A DNA stretch of 64,000 nt, taken from assembly GCA_020638525.1 (NCBI GenBank), contig JACKIL010000007.1, positions 83,583 to 147,582 on the forward strand, written 5' to 3'. This stretch comes from Caulobacterales bacterium (lineage in GTDB: Bacteria > Pseudomonadota > Alphaproteobacteria > Caulobacterales > Parvularculaceae). Position 1 is the first letter of the stretch. Each line of letters opens with the position of its first letter. Shown here in pieces: positions 8,408 to 17,356 of this stretch. The notes under the pieces are model-generated. The model had not been told where the DNA came from and made no database searches. It saw nothing but the letters and a program-made list of their open reading frames with translations. The position numbers and the translations under genes are program-made.

Positions 8408-9352
8408 TTAGTCCTTGCCGCCGGAGCGCACGAGCGTCCGGTTGAGCGCGCGGATTTCATCCTTGAGTTCGGCGGTCTGGCCTGCCTGCGCCTTGATTTG
8501 CACATCCGTATTCGCGGCGAGGGCGGCTTCAAGGCCCTGAATGGCGGCGATAACGCTTGCATCGTCAGCGATATAGCTAGCGCCATTTTGGCCGCCGCCG
8601 CGCGTTGTTTCCGTCATGCCGGAAAGCCAGTCTTCAAGATCCGTGTAGAAACGGCCCTGCGCGGCCGACGCCTGCAATTCGAGAAAGCCCACAATGAGGC
8701 TGCCGCCAAGACCGAAGAGGGACGATGAAAATGCTGTGCCCATCCCGCCCAGAGGCTCGCGCAAGTTCTTGATGAGCTGCGCGACGGCGTCTTCAGCGGC
8801 GCCGCCCGTATCGGCGAGGCCGCCAATCGTCGCGCCGACAGCATTCACTGTTTGCAGCAACCCCCAGAAGGTGCCGAGCAGTCCGAGAAAGACGAGCAGG
8901 TTCGCGATGTACTTGCCCATCTCGCGGCTCTCATCCATTCGCGTCGCGATCGAATCGAGAATGGCGCGCGTCGATTCTGGAGAGAGCCTTCCGCCGCGTT
9001 CGTCAGCGTCAAGAAGAAGTTTCGTCATGGCGCTGATCAATCCCGGCGGGCGCGGAAGGCGCGCGCGGCGCGGATCAACCGTTTCGCGGAAGCTTTCGAC
9101 CCAGCGCACGGCGGGGTCGACGACGCCCGCCTGACGCAGATTGTAGATGATGCCGATCAGCAGAACGCCGATGATGAGGCCGTTCAGCGCTTCATTCGCC
9201 ATGAAGGCGTCGACCAGCATGTTCGAAGGCTGGGGGCTCCAGGGTGAGAGGTAATAGACTACCGCCCCCACCGCCAACATGAACAAGAGCATGTTCAGGA
9301 TGTAACGGCCCGGCTTCACGAACCTAACCGACCGTTCCAGCGAACGCGCCAT
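8408..9352 (-). CDS. MotA/TolQ/ExbB family proton-channel protein
   Basis: A 314-residue membrane protein with two N-terminal helices (about 17-36 and 56-72), a cytoplasmic domain and the paired helices of the TolQ/ExbB/MotA fold (ANLLVFLGLLGTFWGLLQTV and AFSSSLFGLGGSLIVGFLEL). It ends with a helical tail. Together with the adjacent OmpA/MotB-like gene it would make a stator-like unit using the proton gradient. Genes of this pair are common in Alphaproteobacteria outside flagellar clusters. It is first in a four-gene minus-strand operon running down to 5636. Confidence 0.85.
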   Translation of the reverse strand: MARSLERSVRFVKPGRYILNMLLFMLAVGAVVYYLSPWSPQPSNMLVDAFMANEALNGLIIGVLLIGIIYNLRQAGVVDPAVRWVESFRETVDPRRARLPRPPGLISAMTKLLLDADERGGRLSPESTRAILDSIATRMDESREMGKYIANLLVFLGLLGTFWGLLQTVNAVGATIGGLADTGGAAEDAVAQLIKNLREPLGGMGTAFSSSLFGLGGSLIVGFLELQASAAQGRFYTDLEDWLSGMTETTRGGGQNGASYIADDASVIAAIQGLEAALAANTDVQIKAQAGQTAELKDEIRALNRTLVRSGGKD

Positions 9353-9653
9353 GATCTTCCCCTCGACTACTTATGGTCCCCGCACATAGCCGGACTTTAT
9401 GTCAAAACGGGGAGGGGGTGAATGCGCGCGGCCCCGCAAAATCTCCGGGCGGAACGGGCGCGTTGCGCCAGGGGATCGCGCCTCCAGCGCTTTCATACTC
9501 CTCCTCAGCGCAAAAATTGCACATTTGTCGCGCACGGGTTGCGCATTTCTCTTGACGCGCCCGCGAAACATGACAGTATCGTGACAGTTGGATAACAGAT
9601 CGATGACACATTTCGCGCCGGGATGGTCACGAATAATAAGAAAGGACTTGGCG
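9353..9653. promoter_or_regulatory. Divergent intergenic region
   Basis: 301 bp between the divergent TolQ/MotA-like gene and the small exported protein, so it must hold promoters for both. A weak sigma-70-like element is TTGACG at 9552-9557 with an AT-richer CAGTAT about 16 bases later, reading toward 9654. No gene or structured RNA is evident. Confidence 0.35.
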
Positions 9654-10001
9654 ATGAAAAGAGTTCTCCTGGGTCTCGCCGCTTCGCTCGCATTCACGGT
9701 TAGCGTCGCCGCTTCAAGCTTTGGGCCCGTCCCGGCCAATTACGAAAGCGCCGCGGAAAGCTATATCTCCGAGCGCCTGGCGGATGCGCGTAGCGCAAAA
9801 TATGAAGTCGTGAGCGAGCCTTACATGGTCTACGCCGACATCGCCGGCTATGAGGGCCTTCCCTGCTGGGCGGTCGATCTGCGGGTCAAATCGCGCCTGC
9901 CTTCGGGCGGCTTCGGCTCCTATCAGGCCTATACGGTCATCTTCCTCGAAGGGCAGGCGATCGCGCTCGAAGACGATGCGCGCCGGGTCGCCAAAGCCTG
10001 A
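9654..10001 (+). CDS. Small exported protein, unknown function
   Basis: A 115-residue protein with an N-terminal signal peptide (MKRVLLGLAASLAFTVSVAA). ATG 9654 is chosen because AAAGGA precedes it at good spacing and the signal peptide starts there; the frame could extend upstream to 9588 but that extension has no secretion signal. The mature part (about 95 residues) is mixed alpha/beta in character with the motif PCWAVDLRVKSRLPSGGFG. I recognise no family. Confidence 0.75.
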   Translation: MKRVLLGLAASLAFTVSVAASSFGPVPANYESAAESYISERLADARSAKYEVVSEPYMVYADIAGYEGLPCWAVDLRVKSRLPSGGFGSYQAYTVIFLEGQAIALEDDARRVAKA

Positions 10002-10054
10002 CGGATTAGAGGGCTCCCCTCGGCCGGCGCCCCTGCGCCGGCTGCAATAGCGTG

Positions 10055-10090
10055 AAAGCGCCCCATGAAGGGGCGTTTTCTTTTTATTTA
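10055..10090 (+). terminator. Rho-independent terminator upstream of typA
   Basis: A stem of CGCCCC (10059-10064) with GGGGCG (10070-10075), extended by AAAG/TTTT pairs, a 5-base loop and a long T-rich tail. It ends the transcript of the small exported protein and separates it from typA. Confidence 0.85.
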
Positions 10091-10142
10091 AGGGGCTTGC
10101 GGGCCCTTGCGCGGCTTTGGAAATAGCGTAAAGCCAGCGGCC

Positions 10143-11993
10143 ATGACGCAACGCAACATCCCGCTTCGCAATATTGCGATTATCGCCCACGTCGACCACG
10201 GCAAGACGACCCTGGTCGACGAAATGCTCCGCCAGTCGGGCGCCGTGCGCGCCGGCTCGGAAATGGCTGAGCGCGCCATGGACTCGAACGACATCGAGCG
10301 CGAGCGCGGGATCACCATTCTCGCCAAGTGCACATCCGTTCTCTGGGAGCGCGGAGAAAATCCGGTGCGCGTCAACATCGTCGACACGCCGGGTCACGCC
10401 GACTTCGGGGGCGAGGTCGAGCGTATTCTCTCGATGGTCGATGGCTGCGTGCTGCTCGTCGACGCCGCCGAAGGCCCGATGCCGCAAACGAAGTTCGTGC
10501 TTTCGAAGGCGCTTGCGCTTGGCCTCAAACCAATCCTCGTTCTCAATAAGGTCGACCGTCCGAACGCCACTCCCGATGAAGCGCTGAACGCCGCATTCGA
10601 TCTCTTCGTCGCGCTCGGCGCGAATGACGAGCAACTTGAATTTCCGATTCTCTATGCGTCAGGCCGCGACGGTTGGGCCTCGCTTGCGATCGACGGTCCG
10701 CGTGAGGATCTCTCCGCGCTCTTCGGGACCATCATCAAGCACGTGCCGCCGCCGCCCGTGAAAGAGGGCGCGAGCGAAGAACCGTTCCGAATGCTCGCGA
10801 CGACGCTTGAAGCCGATCCCTTCCTTGGCAGAATTCTTACCGGACGGGTCGTTTCCGGCATTGCGCGGCCAGGCATCACCTTGAAGGCGCTGCGCCGCGA
10901 AGACGGTGAGATCGAACGTGCGCGCGTGAGCAAAGTGCTCGCCTTCCGCGGCCTCAAGCGCCAGCCGGTCGAAGAAGCGATGCCGGGCGACATCGTTGCG
11001 ATCGCCGGCTTCTCGACGGCTTCTGTGGCTGACACTCTGTGCGATCTTGAAGTTGATGACGCGCTGCCGGCGCAGCCGATCGACCCGCCGACGCTGTCGA
11101 TCACGCTTTCCGTCAATGATTCACCGCTCGCCGGCCGTGAAGGCGATAAGGTTCAATCACGCGTCATCCGGGCGCGTCTCTTCCGTCAGGCGGAAGGCGA
11201 CGTCGCCATTCGCGTTTCCGAAACTGATACGGGCGACGCTTTCGAGGTCGCGGGCCGCGGCGAACTTCAGCTCGGCGTTCTCATCGAGAATCTTCGCCGC
11301 GAAGGTTTCGAGCTTGCTGTCTCGCGCCCGCGCGTCGTCACGCGCATCGATGAAAATGGGAACGAGTTGGAACCCATCGAAGAAGTCGTCATCGACGTCG
11401 ATGACGAGTTTTCGGGCGTCGTCATTGAGAAGCTCTCAATGCGCAAGGCTGAGCTCGCAGAAATGAAACCCTCTGGCGGCGGCAAGACGCGCATCATCAT
11501 GCATGCGCCGACGCGCTCGCTCATCGGCTATCACGGCGAGTTCCTGACTGATACGCGCGGTACGGGCGTGATGAACCGCTCTTACCTCACGCACGCCCGG
11601 CACAAAGGCGCCATCGAAGGCCGCCGAAATGGGGTGCTTATTTCGACCGGCGACGGCGAAGCGGTTCCTTACGCGCTCTGGAATCTTGAAGAGCGCGGCG
11701 TTCTCTTCATCTCGCCTGGCGAGAAAGTCTATCAGGGCATGATCATCGGCGAGAACGCCAAGAATGATGATCTTGACGTCAATCCGCTGAAGGCGAAACA
11801 GCTCACCAATATCCGGGCCGCCGGCAAGGACGAAGCTGTTCGCCTTACGACGCCGCGCCGTCTCTCGCTTGAGCAGGCGATCAGCTATATCGATGACGAC
11901 GAACTCGTCGAAGTGACGCCGAAATCAATCCGCTTGCGGAAGAGAGCGCTTGAACCGCATCTGCGCAAGAAGCGCGCGAAGGCCGCCGTCTGA
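10143..11993 (+). CDS. typA: Ribosome-associated translational GTPase TypA/BipA
   Basis: A 616-residue GTPase of the EF-G family that acts in 50S subunit assembly and stress adaptation. G-domain motifs are intact: AHVDHGKTTL (G1), RERGITI (G2), DTPGHADFGGEVER (G3) and NKVDRPNA (G4). The C-terminal TypA-specific region includes LIGYHGEFLTDTRGTG and PRRLSLEQAISYIDDDELVEVTP. ATG 10143 is preferred over a TTG in frame at 10107 because the family starts just before RNIAIIAHVDHG. It is convergent with the TraB-like gene, with only 6 bp between the two stops. Confidence 0.97.
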   Translation: MTQRNIPLRNIAIIAHVDHGKTTLVDEMLRQSGAVRAGSEMAERAMDSNDIERERGITILAKCTSVLWERGENPVRVNIVDTPGHADFGGEVERILSMVDGCVLLVDAAEGPMPQTKFVLSKALALGLKPILVLNKVDRPNATPDEALNAAFDLFVALGANDEQLEFPILYASGRDGWASLAIDGPREDLSALFGTIIKHVPPPPVKEGASEEPFRMLATTLEADPFLGRILTGRVVSGIARPGITLKALRREDGEIERARVSKVLAFRGLKRQPVEEAMPGDIVAIAGFSTASVADTLCDLEVDDALPAQPIDPPTLSITLSVNDSPLAGREGDKVQSRVIRARLFRQAEGDVAIRVSETDTGDAFEVAGRGELQLGVLIENLRREGFELAVSRPRVVTRIDENGNELEPIEEVVIDVDDEFSGVVIEKLSMRKAELAEMKPSGGGKTRIIMHAPTRSLIGYHGEFLTDTRGTGVMNRSYLTHARHKGAIEGRRNGVLISTGDGEAVPYALWNLEERGVLFISPGEKVYQGMIIGENAKNDDLDVNPLKAKQLTNIRAAGKDEAVRLTTPRRLSLEQAISYIDDDELVEVTPKSIRLRKRALEPHLRKKRAKAAV

Positions 11994-11999
11994 CGCTTC

Positions 12000-13052
12000 C
12001 TAGTTCTCGGTAGCGCTGTCGCTTCCGAGGTCTTGAAGAATGTCGCCAATCGGATCTGCGGCTATATCATCACTTGCGGGCGCATTGTCGTTGGCGGGCG
12101 CGAAGGTGCTCGCAGCGGCGCTCGTCGCGACGCCATAACGCTCGACCTTGAATCCTTTGGCGGCGAGAAGGTCGGGCAACGACCCTTTCCCGACAAGGTG
12201 GCCCGCGCCGACGGCGACAAGCTCCGTGCCTGAGCCGGCCATTTCTTTGGCGAGCGCCTCCGCCCAGGCGGTGTTCCGCTTGGTGACAAGCACATTGAAG
12301 ACGGCCGGCGCCTGTTCACGCAGGCTCTCGTTCATCATCGAGTCGATCTTCTCAGCATCGCCCGTGCGCCAGGCGGCGAAGAGGGCGCCAAAATCATCCG
12401 CATACTGATCCCAATCGCGAAGCGTCGCGAGGAGGAGATCCATTTCCTGTTCGCTTGAAAACCCGCCGAAGAAACCGAGCTGTTGTTCGACCGTCTCGAA
12501 ATAGTGAAGCGTCCGGCCGCGATTGCGCATTTCGGAAAGCAAGGTCGATTCAACGCCGGAGGAAGGATCAAAGCCTTTCGAGACGATGAACTGGACGCTC
12601 AAGGTGAGGAACGCCTGCCACGGGCGCATCGGGTCAATCGCCGCCATCGGCAGGCCGATTTCGCTGACGATCGTTTGAAGTTTGGCCGCGTCCGCCGGCG
12701 CCAGCATTTCAGTCAGCTTGCCGCCATTCGCATTGAAGCCTTGCGTCATCACATAGTTGAGCGTCGCCTGGCGCGCCGCCGGGGTGTCGACCTCTGCCTC
12801 GAACCATACCACCGGCGAAGCTTCAATCGCCTTGTCGACTGCGGGCGAACGCCAGTTCATGCCTTGCGGCAGAACATGGAAGGTGCCGAGGAGAAAGATC
12901 TCGCTGTCAGCGTCGGTGACGCGCCACATTGGCGGCGAGGCTTCGCTCGCAGGCGCGGGCGAAACGCCGGCCGCCGACTGGGCGGAGGCGGGCGCCGCAA
13001 GCGCTCCGGAGAGTGCGAGCGCAACAATGGCGCAACCAGTCCTGAAACGCAT
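12000..13052 (-). CDS. TraB/GumN family exported protein
   Basis: A 350-residue protein with a signal peptide (cleavage near APASAQS) followed by a TraB/GumN-type domain. The typical motifs are LLGTFHVLPQG near the N-terminus, WFEAEVDT, and the C-terminal GAGHLVGKGSLPDLL. The family is a metal-dependent (Tiki-like) protease fold; substrates in bacteria are unknown. ATG 13052 is chosen over an upstream in-frame start because AGAGAGG precedes it at good spacing and the signal peptide starts there. The last 35 residues are low-complexity Ala/Asp/Asn. Confidence 0.85.
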   Translation of the reverse strand: MRFRTGCAIVALALSGALAAPASAQSAAGVSPAPASEASPPMWRVTDADSEIFLLGTFHVLPQGMNWRSPAVDKAIEASPVVWFEAEVDTPAARQATLNYVMTQGFNANGGKLTEMLAPADAAKLQTIVSEIGLPMAAIDPMRPWQAFLTLSVQFIVSKGFDPSSGVESTLLSEMRNRGRTLHYFETVEQQLGFFGGFSSEQEMDLLLATLRDWDQYADDFGALFAAWRTGDAEKIDSMMNESLREQAPAVFNVLVTKRNTAWAEALAKEMAGSGTELVAVGAGHLVGKGSLPDLLAAKGFKVERYGVATSAAASTFAPANDNAPASDDIAADPIGDILQDLGSDSATEN

Positions 13053-13310
13053 GCCGAACCTCTCTTCTCCAGCGACCCGCTGAGGGGCGGGCGCCGCCTC
13101 GGCGCCTTTCTTAACAGCCTCGGGCCCGGGCGGGAAATGGCGCAGCGCCGCCAATTTCAGAGATTTAACGCAGAAACAAGGCGCCAGAAGGGCCGCCGGG
13201 CTGGGGGCAATCAGCACGGTTGCCCCGAAAGCAGGTTCGGTCCGCCTCAAGTCGCCCTTCTCAGGTTGCCGGGGAAGGGGGTTTGCCCTAAATGGCGGTC
13301 TGGCTCATCA

Positions 13311-13352
13311 GCACCCGTAGCTCAGCTGGATAGAGTGCTGCCCTCCGAAGGC
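13311..13352 (+). pseudogene. 5' half of a split tRNA-Arg(CCG) gene
   Basis: Bases 13311-13352 encode the acceptor strand (GCACCCG), D arm, 5' anticodon strand (CTGCC), complete anticodon loop CTCCGAA and GGC of a tRNA-Arg with anticodon CCG. Homology stops at 13352. The missing 35 bases (end of the anticodon stem, variable loop, T arm, acceptor, CCA) are at 61510-61544. Joined, the halves give a perfect 77-nt cloverleaf, so the gene was cut by the 48 kb insertion. No substitute 3' half follows on the left side. Confidence 0.93.
13343..13352 (+). repeat. Left attachment core (attL)
   Basis: CTCCGAAGGC, covering the entire anticodon loop and three bases of the anticodon stem of the tRNA-Arg. 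The identical 10 bp recur at 61500-61509. The base before the core differs (C here, A on the right), as does the base after it (G here, A on the right), which fixes the core length. Confidence 0.85.
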
Positions 13353-13433
13353 GGCAAGCAAAATCCTTTTCGGGCTGAGTCGTGAAATGAAAACAGTAGT
13401 TTAGGTTTTAGAGGAGAATTTTGAGAAGTCCAT

Positions 13434-13454
13434 GTCAGCACCAAGTCAGCACGG
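13434..13454 (+). repeat. Candidate integrase arm-type repeats, left end
   Basis: Two direct copies of GTCAGCAC at 13434-13441 and 13445-13452, 11 bp apart. A near-identical 21-bp block with the same spacing and orientation is at 61328-61348 near the right end. Paired short direct repeats near both ends are expected for arm sites bound by the N-terminal domain of tyrosine integrases. Confidence 0.65.
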
Positions 13455-13585
13455 ATTAACAGAAGCGCTGCTGATTTCCTCCAAGGTTTTCGAAGCGCGC
13501 TTTGTGAGCGCCGCGCCGACAAAATGGTTTGGACAAATCGAAGGTGTTGGGTCAAAAGGCCGTTCGCTCAGACGCAGGACGTCAC

Positions 13586-13662
13586 GATCCCGTAGCTCAG
13601 TTGGATAGAGCGCCAGATTCCGAATCTGGAGGTCGCAGGTTCGAATCCTGCCGGGATCGCCA
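13586..13662 (+). tRNA. tRNA-Arg(CCG), carried inside the element
   Basis: A complete 77-nt cloverleaf: acceptor GATCCCG/CGGGATC, D arm GCTC/GAGC, anticodon stem CCAGA/TCTGG with loop TTCCGAA (anticodon CCG), variable AGGTC, T arm GCAGG-TTCGAAT-CCTGC, discriminator G and encoded CCA. It decodes CGG, the same codon as the split host gene, but differs from it in all three outer stems, so it is not a duplicated copy made by integration. It lies 234 bp inside the left junction and is the natural replacement for the broken gene. Confidence 0.96.
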
Positions 13663-13955
13663 TTTTTTTGGGTCGAAGATACCAACTTTCGCTCAAGAAT
13701 TCACTGAGCAACGCAGATGATCAATGTAGGAAGCTATAACCCGCGATAGGTGGGGGGCTCTTCAAAAGAAGTCGGGTTCGGCCATACAGTGAAGCACGCA
13801 TGGAGCCAAGCTCTACACTCGCCCCTTGGGCGCGCTCCAATCATTCAATCGAGGTTCTTGTGCCACCCGATCGCTGCTGTTTGTCTTTTGACCCGAGTGT
13901 CAAAATTGCCTCACCAAGCCGACCGCCGAAGATGGCCCAACATTTGTAACTGCGC
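13663..13955. other. Gene-free stretch after the tRNA
   Basis: 293 bp of mixed composition between the tRNA and the LytTR gene. A T-run (TTTTTTTG) immediately follows the tRNA and may end its transcript. I see no convincing gene, repeat or promoter otherwise. Confidence 0.4.
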
Positions 13956-14819
13956 ATGCTCCGCCAAAATTCTATTTCCAGCATATTCATTCGGCCACAG
14001 CGGGTGCAGGCGTTAGTTTGGTTTTTCTTGTTCACCGTTTCCGCGACGCTAAACATAGCGACGGTTAATGCGGATATCGCGAAATCGGAATTGGCTGTCG
14101 CGCCATGGAAACCGATCGTCTGGGAAACAACGAGCTCGATAGCGCTCTGCATGCTTGTTCCCGCACTCTATTGGCTGTCGCGCCGTTTGCCGTTCGACCG
14201 CAGACAATGGCCGCGATGGTTCGCAATCCATCTCGGGTTAAGTTTTCCGTTTAGTTTTGCGCATGTCGCGCTGATGGGCGCGATGCGCGAATTCGCCTAT
14301 GCGTTCACCGATGTGAGCTATGACTTCCTTAGGCTGGTTTCCGTCGAGTTCCTTTACGAGTATCGCAAGGACGTTTTCACCTATCTGGTGTTGCTCGCGC
14401 TTGTTTACATCATCCGCAGAGCGTTTGCGTCGCCCCTCAAACACGAAAAGTTGTCTCCGGCGGCTCCGGCCAAACTTCGGCTCGCGACGGATCGCGGCGA
14501 TGCGTTTATCGTCACTGCGGAAGTTGAAGCATTGGAAGCCGCCGGCAACTACGTGATTGTGACGACGCAAAGCGGTTCGTGCGAATGTCGCGCCAGCCTT
14601 TCCGGGCTGCTTGAGAAGATGAACGGCGATGTCGTGCGAATTCACCGTTCCTGTGCGGTCGGGCGAAATCATATACGCTCCATACGGACCAATCATAGCG
14701 GAGACGGCGAGATCGATCTCGCGTCGGGTAAGACAGTGAGGTTCAGTCGCCGCTACAAGGCGCAATTGATGGCGTCGCTCGACCGCACTCAATCGGGGAG
14801 TGCGAACGCGATGACATAG
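13956..14819 (+). CDS. Membrane-anchored LytTR-type transcription regulator
   Basis: A 287-residue protein with four hydrophobic helices in the first 155 residues and a C-terminal LytTR DNA-binding domain (about 175-280). Motifs of the latter are VEALEAAGNYVIV, LEKMNGDVVRIHRSCAVGRNHI and VRFSRRYKAQLM. Family members bind DNA through this beta-rich domain; here the membrane part presumably senses a signal. There is no receiver domain. ATG 13956 has no clear ribosome site, so a slightly different start is possible. Its 3' end overlaps the convergent PQQ dehydrogenase gene by 31 bp. Confidence 0.85.
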   Translation: MLRQNSISSIFIRPQRVQALVWFFLFTVSATLNIATVNADIAKSELAVAPWKPIVWETTSSIALCMLVPALYWLSRRLPFDRRQWPRWFAIHLGLSFPFSFAHVALMGAMREFAYAFTDVSYDFLRLVSVEFLYEYRKDVFTYLVLLALVYIIRRAFASPLKHEKLSPAAPAKLRLATDRGDAFIVTAEVEALEAAGNYVIVTTQSGSCECRASLSGLLEKMNGDVVRIHRSCAVGRNHIRSIRTNHSGDGEIDLASGKTVRFSRRYKAQLMASLDRTQSGSANAMT

Positions 14820-16720
14820 TCGCCCGGCTTCGTGCCGCCACCTCTATGGCCGCCGGCAACGATCACCACATACTGCTTGCCGTCGATTTCATAGGTCATC
14901 GGCGTCGCCTGGCCGCCGGCAGGCAGCTTCGATTGCCATAACTCTTTGCCAGTTTCGACGTCGAAGGCGCGAAAGCGGCCATCGAGCGCTGCGCCGATGA
15001 AGGCGACGCCGCCGGCAGTGACGATCGGGCCGCCGACGCTCGGCAAGCCGTATTTGAAGGCGAATGGGGCGCGGCCTTCCGTCGTGCCGAACGGCACGCT
15101 CCAGAGAATTTCGCCCCTCGACATGTCGACCGCGACCAGCGATCCCCATGGAGGCGGCGTGCATGGGACGCCGAATGGCGACAACAAGGTCTCACGGCGC
15201 ATTCCATACGGCGTACCGGATTGGCGGGCGAACTCGGAATGAGGATGTTTTCCTGATCGCGCAGCGGCTCGCAGCTCGTCGCGCGGAATCAAGGCGACCA
15301 CATTCGGCGCCTCGTTAACATTCACAACGGCGAGTTGGCGCTTCTCGTCGAACGCGAGCCCGCCCCAGAGAATGGCGCCGGGACCGTAGCCCGGCGAGAT
15401 GATCGTTCCTTCAATGCTCGGCGGTGTATAAATGCCTTTTGAGCGATATTGCCGGATCAGCTTTCGGCAGACGCCCTTGTCCCACGGCGTAATACCCCAG
15501 GCGTCGTTTTCAGTCACGGCGCTGTGGCGCACGAGCGGCGGCGGCGCGACAGGGAAGGGCTGCGTCGGCGAACTCTGCTCGCCGGGAATATCGCTTTGCG
15601 GGACCGGGCGTTCTTCAATGCCGAAAATCGGCTCGCCGGTTTCGCGATTGAACGCGAACAGCATTCCCATCTTCGTACCCTGAATGACAGCGGGAATGGC
15701 GGCGCCGTCCTTTCGGATTTCGCCGAGCGTCGGCTGCGCCGACAGATCGTAATCCCAAAGGTCGTGATGCACCAGTTGCTGATGCCAGACGACTTCTCCT
15801 GTCGAGGCGCGCAGCGCGACGAGTGAATTCGCATAACGATTGTCGCCGAGGCGCTCGCCGCCAAAATAATCGGGACTCGCCGATCCGGTCGGCACGAAGA
15901 CGAGATCGCGCGCGGGGTCAGCCGAAAGCGGCGCCCAGGCATTAGCTGCGCCCGTCTTTGCGACCTGATCCGCGCGCCAATGCGCATGCATCGGATCTGA
16001 CGGGTCGCGAGGGATCGGGTCCCATTTCCAGACAAGATCGCCGGTGCGCGCGTCAAAGGCGCGGACGATCCCGTATTCGAGTTCGACGCCGCGATTGTCG
16101 CCGACGGCCGAGCCGGTGATGACGAGGTTGCGGACGATCGCCGGCGGCGAGGTGATCGTATAGTCGCCAGGATCATCCTCGACCAGGCGCACGCCTTTGC
16201 TGAGATCGATGACGCCGCCGGCGCCGAAATCGGCGCAGGGTTTGCCGGTCTCACCATCGAGCGCGATCAACCTGGCGTCGAGTGTTGCGAGAAAAATGCG
16301 ATGGCGGCATGCGGCGCCTGACGCGGCCGAAGCATCGGTCCAGCTCGATACGCCGCGATTGGCGCTTTCGGCGTAATGCGCCGTCGCGTCCATGCCGGAA
16401 TCATAGCGCCATATCTCCTCGCCGGTCGCGGGGTTGATCGCAAACACACGCGCGAAAGGCGAAGATACGTAGAGCTTTCCTTCGGCGAGAATGGGGGTCG
16501 CCTGATAGGAACCGCCTCGGGTTGCCGGGTCTTTGGGATTGAACTCGCCGGTGCGATAGGTCCACGCCCTGCGAAGCCTACGAACATTTCCGGTGTTGAT
16601 CTGGTCGGCCGCCGAATAGCGCGCCCCCCCGGGATCGGCCCCGTAGGACGACCATTCCTGCGCTGCGCCCGCCTGACTGACAAACGCACAAGCGAGCGCC
16701 GCAACCGCGATCCGATGCAT
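14789..16720 (-). CDS. PQQ-dependent dehydrogenase (glucose-dehydrogenase-like quinoprotein)
   Basis: A 643-residue exported quinoprotein that oxidises a sugar or alcohol in the periplasm using pyrroloquinoline quinone. ATG 16720 is chosen because a signal peptide (cleavage near AGAAQ) starts there and GAGGAG precedes it. The beta-propeller hallmarks of the membrane glucose dehydrogenase type are present: WSSYGADPGGARYS, HAHWRADQV, FVPTGSASPDYFGG, HHDLWDYDLSAQPTL and the tail VPFGTTEGRAPF. It lacks the N-terminal membrane helices of Gcd and has no C-terminal cytochrome domain. No pqq biosynthesis genes are nearby, so cofactor must come from elsewhere. Substrate is not predictable. Confidence 0.9.
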   Translation of the reverse strand: MHRIAVAALACAFVSQAGAAQEWSSYGADPGGARYSAADQINTGNVRRLRRAWTYRTGEFNPKDPATRGGSYQATPILAEGKLYVSSPFARVFAINPATGEEIWRYDSGMDATAHYAESANRGVSSWTDASAASGAACRHRIFLATLDARLIALDGETGKPCADFGAGGVIDLSKGVRLVEDDPGDYTITSPPAIVRNLVITGSAVGDNRGVELEYGIVRAFDARTGDLVWKWDPIPRDPSDPMHAHWRADQVAKTGAANAWAPLSADPARDLVFVPTGSASPDYFGGERLGDNRYANSLVALRASTGEVVWHQQLVHHDLWDYDLSAQPTLGEIRKDGAAIPAVIQGTKMGMLFAFNRETGEPIFGIEERPVPQSDIPGEQSSPTQPFPVAPPPLVRHSAVTENDAWGITPWDKGVCRKLIRQYRSKGIYTPPSIEGTIISPGYGPGAILWGGLAFDEKRQLAVVNVNEAPNVVALIPRDELRAAARSGKHPHSEFARQSGTPYGMRRETLLSPFGVPCTPPPWGSLVAVDMSRGEILWSVPFGTTEGRAPFAFKYGLPSVGGPIVTAGGVAFIGAALDGRFRAFDVETGKELWQSKLPAGGQATPMTYEIDGKQYVVIVAGGHRGGGTKPGDYVIAFALPD

Positions 16721-17356
16721 TCCTAATAAACTCCTCTTGTGTGTCTCGCGGGCGGTATAACGGGGTTGGACGAGGACGCTCAAGCCGTCGATCCACAAGC
16801 GGCGGGGCAGGCGGTGCAAGCGGCGGACGTAGAGTATGAGGTAGGACCAATAGCGTAACCTCCACAAAATTTCTGATAGGCCTTTGCGCGCCGCTCAAAA
16901 CCGGCGCAGCCAAGATCCACATAGCGATCAGCAAGCTGGACTGAGGTGCCCCCGGGAATCTGGATCGAATTGAGGTAGATTTTTCCACTACGTCGGAAGT
17001 TTCCAGTTGCAATCGGCCCTGATGAAGGGGGACGGTCACCGCGACCGCCATACGCACCGGATGGGTAAAGCGTCAAATCGCTGGCTATAGCGAGCAGAAG
17101 GGAAGCCTGATTAACGCTTGCGCACTGAATGAAACAGACAAGATCAATAAGTTCTTAGAAATTGCAGGCTTTGAGGCGGCCCGAAATGAAATTCGCGAGA
17201 CTTTGCACACTTATGTCATCGAGACCTATGACACATTGAATAAATATTGTCCTTATTCCCCTTTTTTCGACAGACCAAGAAGATGGGGAGTTTGCGTCTG
17301 TCGCCCTCGAAAGCGGCAATCCTTAATGAACGGCAGTTTTGCCAGCTAAAGCCCTG
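16721..17356. other. 636-bp stretch without a convincing gene
   Basis: Holds the promoter region of the PQQ dehydrogenase and possibly decayed coding DNA: a startless plus-strand frame at 17026-17349 (separate entry) and, on the minus strand around 16780-17076, a frame with a Cys-rich end that I cannot assign. Base composition is lower in GC than its neighbours, suggesting transferred or degenerate DNA. Confidence 0.4.
17026..17349 (+). pseudogene. Startless open frame, possible gene remnant
   Basis: 107 sense codons follow a TGA at 17023-17025 and run to TAA at 17347-17349, with no ATG, GTG or TTG in the first half. The translation has a protein-like middle (SEQKGSLINACALNETDK, then NKFLEIAGFEAARNEIRE). 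No family is recognised. It may be the 3' remnant of a gene cut by rearrangement, or chance. Confidence 0.2.

Noticed and set aside
7376..9352. MotA/MotB-like pair as a Zorya defence system
   Set aside because: Zorya needs ZorC/ZorD or ZorE-type effectors next to ZorAB. Here the neighbours are an exported protein and an M23-like lipoprotein in the host chromosome, which fits a cell-wall stator.
13586..13662. Intact tRNA as a host gene restored by attP
   Set aside because: It lies 234 bp inside the junction and differs from the split gene in acceptor, anticodon and T stems, so it is not the reconstituted host tRNA.
13446..13685. Minus-strand frame across the intact tRNA with a GRIRTCDLQIRNLALYPTELR-like translation
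   Set aside because: This is the familiar artefact of translating the antisense of a tRNA-Arg gene, not a protein.
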